Shown piece by piece: positions 1 to 8,731 of a DNA stretch of 64,000 nt. Numbering within the stretch: position 1 is the first letter of the stretch; each line of letters opens with the position of its first letter. This DNA is from Pontibacter mucosus. GTDB lineage: Bacteria; Bacteroidota; Bacteroidia; Cytophagales; Hymenobacteraceae. Made by a program: the position numbers and the translations under genes. Location of the stretch: positions 620,001-684,000 of the forward strand of contig NZ_QBKI01000002.1 in NCBI RefSeq assembly GCF_003054055.1. The letters are read 5' to 3'. Below the pieces are notes generated by a model. It had not been told where the DNA came from and made no database searches. It saw only the letters and a list, made by a program, of their open reading frames with translations.

Positions 1-1
1 T

Positions 2-2866
2 GAAGTGGGCACCGACCCTGACCTGGCCGCTGTGAACGTGCAGAACCGCGTGACTACCGTGCTTGACGAGTTGCCCGAAGAGGTGATCAAGGCCGGTGTG
101 ACCACTGAGAAAGAGGTGAACAGCATGCTGCTCTACCTCAACCTGATGAGCGACGACCCGAATGCCGACGAGGAGTTCGTGTACAACTTCGCTGACATCA
201 ATATCCTGCAGGAGCTCAAACGTATCGACGGCGTGGGTTTCTGCGAGATCATGGGTAACCGCGAGTACTCCATGCGTGTGTGGCTCAAGCCCGACCGCCT
301 GATGGCCTACGGCGTATCGCCTGACGAAGTAATCGAGGCCATCCGCGCCCAGAACGTGGAGGCTGCGCCGGGTAAAGCAGGCGAAAGCTCGGGCGGCAAC
401 GCCCAGATGCTGCAGTACGTGCTCCGCTACACCGGTAAGCTTTTCGAGCCTGCCCAGTATGAGAACATTGCCATCCGCGCCAAGGAAGACGGTTCCGGCT
501 CGGTGCTGCGCCTCAAAGACGTAGCCGACATCGAGTTTGGCGCCATGGACTACGGCATGGTGTCGAAAACAGACGGCCGTCCGTCGGCTTCTATTATGAT
601 TAAGCAGCGCCCGGGCTCAAACGCCAAGGAGGTAATCGAGAACGTGAAGCTGAAGATGGCCGAGCTGGAGGAGACTTCTTTCCCGCCGAGCATGAAGTAT
701 AACCTGGCTTACGACGTGTCCCGCTTCCTCGACGCCTCTATGTCTGCCGTACTCATCACCCTGATTGAGGCCTTTATCCTGGTGTCGATCGTGGTGTTCA
801 TCTTCCTGCAGGACTGGCGGTCCACACTGATTCCGATTCTGGCCGTGCCGGTATCGCTGGTGGGTACTTTCTTCTTCATGGACATGTTCGACTTCTCTAT
901 CAACCTGCTCACGCTGTTTGCGCTGGTGCTGGCCATCGGTATTGTCGTCGATAACGCCATTGTGGTCGTCGAGGCCGTGCACAGCAAGATGCACGAGAAG
1001 AAGATGAACGCCCGCGAGGCTACCCTGGAGGCGATGGGTGAGATCAGCGGTGCAATCATCGCGATCACGTTGGTGATGTCGGCGGTGTTTGTGCCGGTGG
1101 CGATGATGACGGGTCCGGTGGGAATCTTCTACCGCCAGTTCTCGCTCACGCTGGCCATTTCGATTGTGATTTCCGGTATCAACGCCCTCACGCTCACGCC
1201 GGCCCTTTGCGCCCTCATGCTGAAGGCAGACCATAACCAGCACAGGAAGCAAAGCCTGCTGCAACGCTTCTTCAACAAATTTAACCTGGGCTATGGCAAA
1301 GTGGAAAATGGCTACAAGGCCCTTATTCTGCGCATTGCCGGCCGCCGAACGGTTACGCTGGGCATCCTGCTGGTGTTCGTGCTCGGTACTTGGGGTATCA
1401 CCCGCATCCTGCCGACAGGCTTTATCCCGACCGAAGACCAGGGGATGATTTACGTGAACGTGACCACGCCGGCAGGCGCCACCGTGGAGCGTACCGAGTA
1501 TGTGCTGGACCAGGTGCAGCAAGCTGCCGAGGAGATTGAGGCGGTGGAGAACGTGTCGACCCTGGCGGGCTTCAGTTTGCTGACCGATGCGGCCGGCGCC
1601 TCTTACGGCATGGGCATGATCAACCTCAAGTCCTGGGACGACCGCACTGAGTCGGTGGATGATATTATCGCCCAGCTCACCGAGAAAACGGCCTACCTGA
1701 AAGACGCCAGCATCGAGTTTTTCCCGCCGCCAACCGTGCCGGGCTTCGGTAACTCGAGCGGCTTTGAGCTGCGCCTGCTGGCCCGCGACAAAACCGCCAC
1801 GCTCAGCGAGACTGCCGAGGTAACGAACCAGTTTGTGCAGGCCATGCAGCAGGCGCCGGAGGTGAGCAGCGCCTTCACCAACTTCGACGCCAACTTCCCG
1901 CAGTACCTGATCCACGTGGACCAGGACATGGCGGCCAAAAAGGGCGTTACCGTGGACAATGCCATGAGCACCCTGCAGACGCTGATGGGTAGTTACTACG
2001 CCTCTAACTTCATCCGTTTCGGGCAGATGTACAAAGTGATGGTGCAGGCCTCGCCTGACTACCGCAGCAAGCCGGAGGATGTGCTGAAGATGTTCGTGAA
2101 AAACAAGTGGGGCGAGATGGTGCCGTTCTCAGCTTTCGTGTCGCTGGAGCGCGTGTATGGGCCGGAGCAGCTCACCCGCTACAATATGTATACCTCGGCC
2201 ATGATAAACGGGAGCGCTGCGCCAGGGTATAGCACCGGCGATGCCATCAAGGCCATTGAGCGCGTGGCAGAGGAAACCCTGCCGAGAGGCTATACTTACG
2301 AGTGGTCCGGTATGACGCGCGAGGAGATCCTTTCAGGTAACCAGACGGTTTTCATCTTCATCGTCTGCCTGCTTTTTGTATACCTGCTGCTGGCCGGTCA
2401 GTACGAAAGCTTCCTGCTGCCGCTGCCGGTAATCCTGTCGCTGCCGACGGGGATATTCGGTGCCTTCCTGTCGCTGCAGCTGCTGGGCTTGCAGAACAAC
2501 ATCTACGCACAGGTGGCCCTGGTGATGCTCATCGGTTTGCTGGGTAAGAATGCCATCCTGATTGTGGAGTTTGCCATACAGCGGCAAAAGGAGGGGCGCA
2601 CCGTGCTGCAGGCCGCCGTGGACGGTGCCGTGTCGCGTTTCCGGCCGATTCTGATGACCTCGCTGGCCTTTGTGGCCGGACTTATCCCGCTGACGATTGC
2701 GACCGGGGCGGGTGCCATGGGTAACCGCTCGATAGGCACGGCTGCTGCAGGCGGCATGCTCATAGGCACCATCTTCGGTGTCGTGATCATCCCTGGCCTG
2801 TACGTGCTGTTCGCCTCCATCGGGAAGGGCAAGAAGAAAAAGAAAGAAGAGTTGGCCACGGCCTAA
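2..2866 (+). CDS. RND efflux pump inner-membrane subunit (AcrB/HAE1 family), 5' end outside window
   Basis: Proton-driven inner-membrane pump that exports hydrophobic compounds through a periplasmic adaptor and a TolC-type channel. The open frame runs from the left edge. Its first residues (GTDPDLAAVNVQNRV) correspond to about residue 90 of AcrB, so roughly 90 codons are missing and the GTG at 5 is not a real start. Twelve-TM RND architecture is visible, with the TM4 motif LAIGIVVDNAIVVVEA (Asp codon 950-952) and the TM10 Lys in GLLGKNAILIVEFA. The second TM4 acidic residue of AcrB (Asp408) is Asn here. The C-terminus ends in a Lys-rich tail. It lies 35 bp upstream of a NodT-type outer-membrane lipoprotein, so the two form an efflux operon; the adaptor gene is presumably upstream of the window. 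Family assignment is secure, substrate unknown. Confidence 0.95.
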   Translation, partial: EVGTDPDLAAVNVQNRVTTVLDELPEEVIKAGVTTEKEVNSMLLYLNLMSDDPNADEEFVYNFADINILQELKRIDGVGFCEIMGNREYSMRVWLKPDRLMAYGVSPDEVIEAIRAQNVEAAPGKAGESSGGNAQMLQYVLRYTGKLFEPAQYENIAIRAKEDGSGSVLRLKDVADIEFGAMDYGMVSKTDGRPSASIMIKQRPGSNAKEVIENVKLKMAELEETSFPPSMKYNLAYDVSRFLDASMSAVLITLIEAFILVSIVVFIFLQDWRSTLIPILAVPVSLVGTFFFMDMFDFSINLLTLFALVLAIGIVVDNAIVVVEAVHSKMHEKKMNAREATLEAMGEISGAIIAITLVMSAVFVPVAMMTGPVGIFYRQFSLTLAISIVISGINALTLTPALCALMLKADHNQHRKQSLLQRFFNKFNLGYGKVENGYKALILRIAGRRTVTLGILLVFVLGTWGITRILPTGFIPTEDQGMIYVNVTTPAGATVERTEYVLDQVQQAAEEIEAVENVSTLAGFSLLTDAAGASYGMGMINLKSWDDRTESVDDIIAQLTEKTAYLKDASIEFFPPPTVPGFGNSSGFELRLLARDKTATLSETAEVTNQFVQAMQQAPEVSSAFTNFDANFPQYLIHVDQDMAAKKGVTVDNAMSTLQTLMGSYYASNFIRFGQMYKVMVQASPDYRSKPEDVLKMFVKNKWGEMVPFSAFVSLERVYGPEQLTRYNMYTSAMINGSAAPGYSTGDAIKAIERVAEETLPRGYTYEWSGMTREEILSGNQTVFIFIVCLLFVYLLLAGQYESFLLPLPVILSLPTGIFGAFLSLQLLGLQNNIYAQVALVMLIGLLGKNAILIVEFAIQRQKEGRTVLQAAVDGAVSRFRPILMTSLAFVAGLIPLTIATGAGAMGNRSIGTAAAGGMLIGTIFGVVIIPGLYVLFASIGKGKKKKKEELATA

Positions 2867-2901
2867 GCCTTCGGATGTTTTATCAAATTGATTTTGCAAC
2901 C

Positions 2902-4353
2902 ATGCATTTATATAGAAGCTTTTTAAAAACCATACCTTGCCTCCTGTTGCTGGTACTGCTGGGAGCCTGTAAGGCCATCGAGCCTGCCCAGCTGCCGGCT
3001 GCAGCACCCATGCCTGCCTCCTTTGGCAGTACCACCGACTCCGCCAGCATGGGCGATATGCGCTGGCGCGATTTCTTTAAAGACGAGCACCTGGTGCGCC
3101 TGATAGACACGGCGCTGCACAATAACCCGGATGTGCTGGCAGCCGCGCAGCAGATAGAGCTGGCCAGAGCCACTGTGCTGCAAACGCGGGGCGCCCGTTT
3201 GCCGCAGGTGTCGGCCGTGGGTGCCGCGGGCGTGGATCGCTACGGTAAGTATACCATGACGGGTGTCGGAAACTTCGACACCAACCTGTCGCCGAACATT
3301 TCTGAAGATCAGAAAGTGGCGCAGCCGCATGTGCCGGAATATTTCCTGGGCCTGCGCAGCTCCTGGGAGATCGACCTCTGGGGCAAGTTGCGGCAGTCCA
3401 GAAAGGCGGCCTTTGCCCGTCTGCTCGCCTCCGAAAAAGGCAGGCAGCTGGTCACTACTTCGCTGGTGGCCGATGTGGCCAACCTATACTACCAGCTGCT
3501 TTCGCTCGACAATGAACTGGCCATCCTGGACCGCAACATCGCCCTGCAGGAAAGAGCCCTGGAGCTGGTGCGTATTCAGAAAGAAGGGGGCAGGGCCACG
3601 GAGCTGGCTGTAAAACAGTTTGCCGCCCAGCTGCTGAACACGCAGGCTTTGAAGGCGGAGAAAACGCAGGAGATCACGGAAACGGAGAACCAGCTGAACC
3701 GTTTGCTGGGCCGCCACCCGCAGCCGATTGTGCGGGGCGCCTCGCTGGTGGAGCAGGAGCTGCCGGAGCAGGTGCAGGCCGGTGTACCGAGCGACCTGTT
3801 GCGCCGCCGGCCCGACATTCAGCAGGCAGAGCTGGAGCTGCAGGCCACGAAGGCCGATGTGGCTGCTGCCCGCGCCGCCTTCCTGCCTGCTCTCACGCTC
3901 AACCCCTATGTGGGCTATAACGCCTTCGACGCTTCCCTGCTGTTTAAGCCTGCCTCCCTGGCCTATGGCGTATTGGGCGGATTGTCGGCGCCTTTGCTCA
4001 ACCGCAGCAACATCCGGGCTGATTTCCGGCGTGCCGATGCAGGCAAACTGCAGGCTTTCGCAGCCTACCAGGGCGCCGTGCTGACGGGGGTGCAGGAGGT
4101 GATGACCAACCTGCGTGGCATCGAGAACTTTAGGCAGGCGGCTGAGCTGAAACAGGAAGAGGTGGAGGTGTTGCAGGAGGCCGTAGGAACCGCCAACGAT
4201 CTCTACGCTGCCGGCTACGCCAGTTACCTCGAGATTATCACGGCCCAGCGCAGCGTACTCGAAGCCGAACTGCACCTGACGAATACCCGCAAAAATATAC
4301 TTCAGTCCACGGTGGGACTCTACCGCGCCCTTGGCGGCGGCTGGCTGGAATAA
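2902..4353 (+). CDS. Efflux outer-membrane lipoprotein, TolC/NodT (OprM-like) family
   Basis: Outer-membrane channel of the tripartite RND pump encoded just upstream. I chose ATG 2902 because it gives a short signal peptide ending in the lipobox LLGAC; the frame opens at 2875, but that start would put nine extra residues before the signal. The body shows the two repeated OEP domains, including WEIDLWGKLRQSRKAAFARLLAS (first repeat) and DLLRRRPDIQQAELELQATKADV (second repeat), both hallmark segments of the NodT family. Length about 483 aa is normal for OprM-like proteins. A strong hairpin follows the stop codon. Substrate specificity cannot be read from the sequence. Confidence 0.93.
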   Translation: MHLYRSFLKTIPCLLLLVLLGACKAIEPAQLPAAAPMPASFGSTTDSASMGDMRWRDFFKDEHLVRLIDTALHNNPDVLAAAQQIELARATVLQTRGARLPQVSAVGAAGVDRYGKYTMTGVGNFDTNLSPNISEDQKVAQPHVPEYFLGLRSSWEIDLWGKLRQSRKAAFARLLASEKGRQLVTTSLVADVANLYYQLLSLDNELAILDRNIALQERALELVRIQKEGGRATELAVKQFAAQLLNTQALKAEKTQEITETENQLNRLLGRHPQPIVRGASLVEQELPEQVQAGVPSDLLRRRPDIQQAELELQATKADVAAARAAFLPALTLNPYVGYNAFDASLLFKPASLAYGVLGGLSAPLLNRSNIRADFRRADAGKLQAFAAYQGAVLTGVQEVMTNLRGIENFRQAAELKQEEVEVLQEAVGTANDLYAAGYASYLEIITAQRSVLEAELHLTNTRKNILQSTVGLYRALGGGWLE

Positions 4354-4383
4354 GCGAAGTATAGCTAAGGCTGATTGTTACCA

Positions 4384-4425
4384 GCAAAGCCGCAGCCGGA
4401 TGTTCCGCTGCGGCTTTGCTGTTTT
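4384..4425 (+). terminator. Rho-independent terminator after the efflux operon
   Basis: Perfect 13-bp stem (4384-4396 pairing with 4407-4419, GCAAAGCCGCAGC / GCTGCGGCTTTGC) followed by TGTTTT. It ends the RND/NodT transcription unit. Confidence 0.85.
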
Positions 4426-4439
4426 AAAACTGCAGGCTG

Positions 4440-4625
4440 AATGCGAAGCTAGCTTTTGAAGTATAGATGGTATAACGTAGCGGCAAAAACTGGGGTAGTG
4501 GCAGCAATTATACGGCAGTTTATACTTTACAAAGTATACTTTCATGCGCCACCATCCAACCAAAGTATAAACCCCGTGCCCAACCTCAACTAAAAAGTAT
4601 AACTTCGGTTTACAAAGTATAGATA
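4440..4625. repeat. Intergenic cluster of AAGTATA/TATACTT heptamers
   Basis: About seven copies of the window-wide heptamer lie in 170 bp between the efflux terminator and the Rof-like gene, in both orientations. Two overlap as AAAGTATACTTT near 4533. I see no other gene or convincing promoter here. Confidence 0.7.
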
Positions 4626-4638
4626 ACACCAAACAGCC

Positions 4639-4920
4639 ATGACGACAACCTATAAACCCATCGACCGGACTTATTTTAACCACCTGAAGGCGCTGGCTGA
4701 TAGCAGGGCAGGGGTGAGGCTGCAGTACTATACCGACATCCGGGAGTTTATCACGCAGTTTGTTACCCTGAAGGGGCTGGCTACCAAAGGAGAGGAAGAG
4801 TACCTGTTGCTGGCCAGTGGCGAGGAGGTGCGGCTCGACAGGATTGTGCGTGTGGATGACAAGCCTGCACCCGGCTATGACGAGGATTACTTTCAGTGCG
4901 ATATCGGCCCCAGGGCCTAG
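4639..4920 (+). CDS. Rof-like (Rho-binding antiterminator family) small protein
   Basis: A 93-aa protein whose beginning, YKPIDRTYFNHLKALA, and C-terminal RLDRIVRVDDKP match the pattern of Rof/YaeO: a YxPI..Y..LE/LK start and an RLD(K/R)I end around a small Sm-like barrel. In enterobacteria Rof binds Rho and inhibits termination. That this homologue does the same is inference from family resemblance. The stop codon overlaps the stop of the convergent GAF gene by 4 bp, so the two transcripts must collide or share antisense ends. AAGTATA copies crowd the upstream spacer. Confidence 0.65.
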   Translation: MTTTYKPIDRTYFNHLKALADSRAGVRLQYYTDIREFITQFVTLKGLATKGEEEYLLLASGEEVRLDRIVRVDDKPAPGYDEDYFQCDIGPRA

Positions 4921-5435
4921 AGTTTCATCAGCTTGATTTCTTCCTCAATGGCAGGGCTGAGGACCATGATCAGGTGCTCGGCAAAGGCGGCATTGGCTAT
5001 CTGTTTGTCATCCATCAATACTACCAGGCCAATCGGATCGGTCTCCTCAGACAAAAGCATAGAGCCCAGGTAGCTGGTGACTCCCATCTTGTCCAGCTCC
5101 TCATCCTCCGGGAACGAGGCAGCAACATCAAAAGGAAAGTAGCAAAACCGCTGGCACATGGTTTCTTCGCAGGGGGTGCCCTTAAGGAGGTACGTAAAGT
5201 TATCCATCGGCATGCCTTCGTCCATCATCACCAGGGTATGCACGCTCTGCTTGTCATCAGACAACCGGCCTATCAGCACGTATTTAACGCCCGTATGCGT
5301 TGTGATAAAGGTGGCTATTTCAGACAGGGTTTTGTTATGCCTCCCTTTCTCACACAGAACCAGGGCCGCCTCCAATACCTCTTCTTCCTCCTGCCCCGGC
5401 TCATACTGCCAGTAGTGTATTTGTCTGTACTCCAT
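4917..5435 (-). CDS. GAF-domain protein
   Basis: A 172-aa soluble protein that is essentially one GAF domain. After about 45 N-terminal residues comes the sensor strand pattern KYVLIGRLSDD, then NFTYLLKGTPCEE, CYFPFDVAASFPEDEEL, MGVTSYLGSMLL and IGLVVLMDD, which are the standard GAF landmarks. No HTH, kinase or cyclase output domain is attached, so it may act as a stand-alone ligand or redox sensor; the Cys-containing GTPCEETMCQRFCYF stretch is compatible with this but not proof. Convergent with the Rof-like gene and overlapping its stop by 4 bp. Ligand unknown. Confidence 0.8.
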   Translation of the reverse strand: MEYRQIHYWQYEPGQEEEEVLEAALVLCEKGRHNKTLSEIATFITTHTGVKYVLIGRLSDDKQSVHTLVMMDEGMPMDNFTYLLKGTPCEETMCQRFCYFPFDVAASFPEDEELDKMGVTSYLGSMLLSEETDPIGLVVLMDDKQIANAAFAEHLIMVLSPAIEEEIKLMKL

Positions 5436-5911
5436 TGGGAAATATAATAATAGCAGGCGAAATTACTAAATTCTTAGGGAAGAGGGTGACGCAGCTAAGC
5501 GAAAAGGATGTTATTAATGGCCAATAAACGTTTTATGGCAGTAAATAGCTTTGCACCTGAAGTCTGAAAGTATAATATGCGTGCTCGTACCCACCTGTGG
5601 TTTGGCAACAGTCTCCTTAGCAGCAGCCCCGACCATTCGGTGAGGTAAAAAGACCGGGAGGCCAGGATCACCGTACAGAAGCCGTTATACTTCCCTGGCT
5701 AGCCCCGTTATAAAAAGCTGGCCCGGAATTTACGTGGTTTGGCAGGCAGTTTTGCAATGCATTAGCGATGTATACAGAAGTATAGCTAAATACGTATACA
5801 GCCGTAATGCTATACTAACAGGAAATTGCACAGGGGCTGTACCTTCCTGAACCAGGGGCAAGTATACACAAAAGCGGCGCTGGCCGTTAATCAAACATGG
5901 GTGACGCAAAA
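5436..5911. other. Intergenic stretch without recognised gene
   Basis: About 475 bp between divergent genes. It contains four heptamer copies (near 5569, 5680, 5780 and 5860) and no ORF with credible composition. It presumably holds the promoters of the GAF gene and the lipoprotein gene, but I could not place either confidently. Confidence 0.4.
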
Positions 5912-6454
5912 ATGAGGTCTATCTTTCTGCTACTGCTGCTACTGCTGGGCTCCTGCGCTACCCAACGCCAGGCCAACACACCCCCCGAAGTGAGCCCCGC
6001 GGAAAAGCAGGAGGCGCAAAGCCAGGCTGCCGCGCAGCAGCATGGCCGGGCAGGTCAGTCCGGAACCTACCGCCCCCGGTTTTACCCACCGGCCATTTAT
6101 ACGTTACCAACCCTGCTGCCTGTCAGGTCTCAGGTCCTGCCGCTCCATACTTTTGGGCAGTTCTCAAAACCAGGTCATTATAGGCCTTGCCCGCAGTGCC
6201 CGGCCCAGCCTCTTGTGCAAACCGCGTACCTGCTCGATACCCTGCGCCTGGACTCGCTGAACCGGGAGCTGAAGGTGGAGCGCCTGGCCAACGTAGCCCT
6301 ACGGGACAGGCTGCAGCGTACGGAGGCAGACCGCGATTACTGGCGCGAGATGAACCGGAAAAAACGCTGGGCCATCATCGCTATGATTGTTTTCGCCGTG
6401 CTCTACATCCTCTTCAAGGTGCTGGCCGCGCGGGTGCGGGAGTCGGAAGAATAA
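5912..6454 (+). CDS. Small lipoprotein with C-terminal coiled coil and TM helix, unknown function
   Basis: I do not recognise a family. ATG 5912 gives MRSIFLLLLLLLGSC, a classic lipoprotein signal with lipobox LGSC; an in-frame ATG at 5897 would add five residues. The middle is Pro/Gln/Ala-rich and probably disordered. Residues around 115-150 (LNRELKVERLANVALRDRLQRTEADRDYW) form a predicted coiled coil, and a hydrophobic helix near the end (AIIAMIVFAVLYILFKV) precedes a charged tail. A lipid anchor at one end and a membrane helix at the other would tether it at both ends; that topology is inference. Confidence 0.6.
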   Translation: MRSIFLLLLLLLGSCATQRQANTPPEVSPAEKQEAQSQAAAQQHGRAGQSGTYRPRFYPPAIYTLPTLLPVRSQVLPLHTFGQFSKPGHYRPCPQCPAQPLVQTAYLLDTLRLDSLNRELKVERLANVALRDRLQRTEADRDYWREMNRKKRWAIIAMIVFAVLYILFKVLAARVRESEE

Positions 6455-6576
6455 GGCTTCTAACTTCATAAACTGACAAGTATAAAACCTGCCCCAGGTA
6501 TGGTTTTGTAAACCACTCGTCCTCTCCCTCGTTTAAAAAGGTACCGTTTTTATCAACCTAAAATGTAAAGAAAGCT

Positions 6577-7452
6577 ATGGACAGACGAGAAAGAGAGCAT
6601 TACGACGACAACGACCGTGATTTTAACCGCCGGGCAGGCTATGACAGGAACGACGAGCACTACCACAGCGCCCGCAACCTGACCAACGATTTTGAGCGCC
6701 ACTACCAGCAGGAGCACGGCCACAACCGGGGCGACTACCCAACCCGGCGCAGCTACCACGAGGGCAACGACCTGGGCGATATGTACGAGCGCCGCATGCA
6801 GGATGCGGGGCATTTCAGGTGGTACTCTGATATGGAGCATGAGGGGAACAGGGGCAGGAACAGGCGCTATGACCGCCACATGAACAGCGAGCGCGACCGT
6901 TTCGGCAACTACCAGGACGACTACCGCGACATACGGCACATGGGCAGCAGCGACCGGGACCGCAACCAGGGCTGGCAGAGCGACAGGAGGGACAGCACGA
7001 ACCGCGGCGACTTACAGCGCGGCTACGGCATCTCCGACTACGGCGGCACCTCCGACCGCCACAACACCCTCGGCAGCGACAGCAACCGCGGCAGCTACGG
7101 CCAATCCGGCTCGCGTGGCCAGTATGGCAGCGAGCGCTACGGCGGAGGCATGGGCGATAATTTCCCGAGCTCTAATCGCGGCGTGCCCGACACAACCTAT
7201 GGCATGGGCAGCTCCTCCGACAGGTATGGCACCGGCAGTTCCTATGGTGGCAGCAATTATGGCGGCGGCACCGGCTACTCCGGCGGACACCGGGGCGGCT
7301 CCTTTGGCAACAGCAGCTATGGCAGTTCCTCCGGAAACTACGGAGGGCAGGGCTCCATGGGCAGTGGCACCTACGGCGGGCGCAGCAGCTACGGCCGCGA
7401 CCGGACCTCCCATAACTCCGACCGGGGTACTGATGAGCTAGGAGGCTTTTAA
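6577..7452 (+). CDS. Low-complexity Gly/Ser/Tyr/Arg/Asp-rich protein, unknown function
   Basis: A 291-aa protein with no recognisable folded domain. The first ~150 residues are rich in Asp, Arg, His and Tyr (DRRERE, DDYRDIRHMGSSDRDR); the rest is built of Gly/Ser/Tyr units such as SYGQSGSRGQYGS, GSSYGGSNYGGG and SSYGSSSGNYGGQ. The composition recalls prion-like/RGG-type disordered proteins. It is GC-rich and in frame throughout with no stop in 875 bp, and is followed by a perfect hairpin, which supports a real gene. Hydrophilicity and absence of a signal peptide suggest a cytoplasmic, stress- or desiccation-type protein; that is speculation. Confidence 0.65.
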   Translation: MDRREREHYDDNDRDFNRRAGYDRNDEHYHSARNLTNDFERHYQQEHGHNRGDYPTRRSYHEGNDLGDMYERRMQDAGHFRWYSDMEHEGNRGRNRRYDRHMNSERDRFGNYQDDYRDIRHMGSSDRDRNQGWQSDRRDSTNRGDLQRGYGISDYGGTSDRHNTLGSDSNRGSYGQSGSRGQYGSERYGGGMGDNFPSSNRGVPDTTYGMGSSSDRYGTGSSYGGSNYGGGTGYSGGHRGGSFGNSSYGSSSGNYGGQGSMGSGTYGGRSSYGRDRTSHNSDRGTDELGGF

Positions 7453-7454
7453 GT

Positions 7455-7497
7455 ATACGATGCCGGCCGCTGCTCCTGGAGGCGGCCGGCATCGTAT
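7455..7497. terminator. Perfect 16-bp hairpin after the low-complexity gene
   Basis: 7455-7470 (ATACGATGCCGGCCGC) pairs perfectly with 7482-7497. There is no U tract. An AAGTATA heptamer overlaps the left foot. Confidence 0.7.
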
Positions 7498-7666
7498 AAA
7501 CCTTTCCTGAAACTACTTTGCAGGAACGGCGGGATCCGAGCTATACTTCAAACGCCTCTAAGACAGAACTTTTCTGAAATTATACTTTGGTAATAAATTG
7601 CACTTGTTTTTATACTTTTTCTAAACCAGGAGTTGTGTTTGAGGTATAAGAGGTAGTGTGTCAGGT

Positions 7667-7709
7667 TGATACAAAGTATAGAGATTGTAGGGATATAGTC
7701 TTTGTATCA
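7667..7709. promoter_or_regulatory. Perfect 10-bp inverted repeat upstream of the PepSY-like gene
   Basis: TGATACAAAG (7667-7676) is repeated inverted at 7700-7709, 23 bp apart and about 30 bp before the start codon. The right arm overlaps TAGTCTTTG, which resembles a Bacteroidota -7 element. It could be an operator or a 5'-UTR hairpin; no regulator is identified. Confidence 0.45.
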
Positions 7710-7740
7710 GCCTATTGTGTAACTTAAATGAGAAGAAGCT

Positions 7741-8190
7741 ATGAAAAAAGTTGTGTTGCTATTGGCCCTTGGATTTGGGATAAGTACCGTGACATTGGCA
7801 CAGGATAATGTGCCGCAGCAGGTAAAAAGTAAGTTTGAGAGCAGCTATGCACAGGCTACCGATGTAGAGTGGAAGCAAAAGGACGATGGGTACTGGGTAA
7901 AGTTCGAGATGAACAACACCGAGCACTATGTAGCCTACGATGCCAACGGTAATGTGAAGAAACACGGTCAGGAAATTCCGGTATCGGAGTTGCCGCAGGC
8001 GGTGAGGGACGCCATTAACAAGCAATACCCTAACCGGGAGATTGAAGAAGCAGGTACTGTAGAAAAGGACGGCAAGACCATGTACAAGGCCAAGCTTGAT
8101 GGCGAGCCGGAAGACCTGAAAGTAATCTTTAATGCGGATGGCAGCGTGGTTAAAGAGAAAGACAAAGGCGATAAGAAACACAAGAACTAA
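7741..8190 (+). CDS. PepSY-like periplasmic protein
   Basis: A 149-aa exported protein with a cleavable signal (MKKVVLLLALGFGISTVTLAQ). Two PepSY-like beta-alpha units follow, visible as VPQQVKSKFESSYAQATDVEWKQ..GYWVKFE and LPQAVRDAINKQYPNREIEEAG..KTMYKAKL, with the family's 'V.W....YWV.F' rhythm. Bacteroidota carry many such small periplasmic proteins, often induced by envelope or two-component signalling; function is unknown, with protease inhibition or ligand binding proposed for PepSY folds. A terminator follows and an inverted repeat precedes it, so it is probably a single-gene unit. Confidence 0.8.
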   Translation: MKKVVLLLALGFGISTVTLAQDNVPQQVKSKFESSYAQATDVEWKQKDDGYWVKFEMNNTEHYVAYDANGNVKKHGQEIPVSELPQAVRDAINKQYPNREIEEAGTVEKDGKTMYKAKLDGEPEDLKVIFNADGSVVKEKDKGDKKHKN

Positions 8191-8210
8191 GCGCTTTTAG
8201 CGGATACAGC

Positions 8211-8251
8211 AAAAGGGGCGGCCACTAGCAGGTCGCCCTTTTTTGTTTTTT
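8211..8251 (+). terminator. Terminator after the PepSY-like gene
   Basis: GC-rich stem AAAAGGGGCGGCC / GGTCGCCCTTTTTT, with one wobble and a small bulge, followed by TTTTTTGTTTTTT. Confidence 0.8.
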
Positions 8252-8305
8252 GTGCTGTCGCTTCATCAGCTATTTCGGTGTGCTTATACTTTATACCTAC
8301 CGGGC

Positions 8306-8731
8306 CTACGGAAACGGTTCCTCTACCCACAGTTTGCGGGCAACACCTACACCCACTATGGTGCCTCGACCGCCTCCACGCAGCAGGATAGCCACGTTTT
8401 GCCCCTGGTGCAGCTCGCTGATGCTAATGGGCTGGCCCTCGAGGCCGACCTTCTGTGCCGTTGGCTGCACCAGTACGTAAGCCCGTTGGTAGCGGGAGTC
8501 GACTGAAGGGGCCAGCGCCTCTACCTCCAGCACCACCTGCCCGTCGCTGTAGTGGCTCGCCAAAACCCTTCCCCGGATATCCACCCGCTCAGGGGCCATA
8601 CTTTTATACGCCCTGGTTTCCGTTTCCCCGGAAGCATTAGCCGGCCCTGTGGCGGTTTGGCAGCCTGCCAGCAGCAACATGCCCAGCAAGGTTAAAAAGA
8701 GGTGGTTCAGGTTTAAGTTGTTTGTTTTCAT
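8306..8731 (-). CDS. Small lipoprotein, unknown function
   Basis: A 141-aa protein starting MKTNNLNLNHLFLTLLGMLLLAGC with lipobox LAGC. The mature part is a beta-rich domain (VDIRGRVLASHYSDGQVVLEVEA ... AYVLVQPTAQKVGLEGQPISISELHQGQNVAILLRGGG) that reads like an OB-fold: a GRV strand, a 'V.....DG' turn and an 'L..G..V.V' strand. I do not recognise a named family. It is probably an envelope lipoprotein anchored at the inner leaflet of the outer membrane; AAGTATA heptamers lie upstream. Confidence 0.6.
   Translation of the reverse strand: MKTNNLNLNHLFLTLLGMLLLAGCQTATGPANASGETETRAYKSMAPERVDIRGRVLASHYSDGQVVLEVEALAPSVDSRYQRAYVLVQPTAQKVGLEGQPISISELHQGQNVAILLRGGGRGTIVGVGVARKLWVEEPFP

Noticed and set aside
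617-1915. 432-aa minus-strand ORF
   Set aside because: Antisense shadow of the RND gene; His/Arg/Gln-rich with no family-like sequence.
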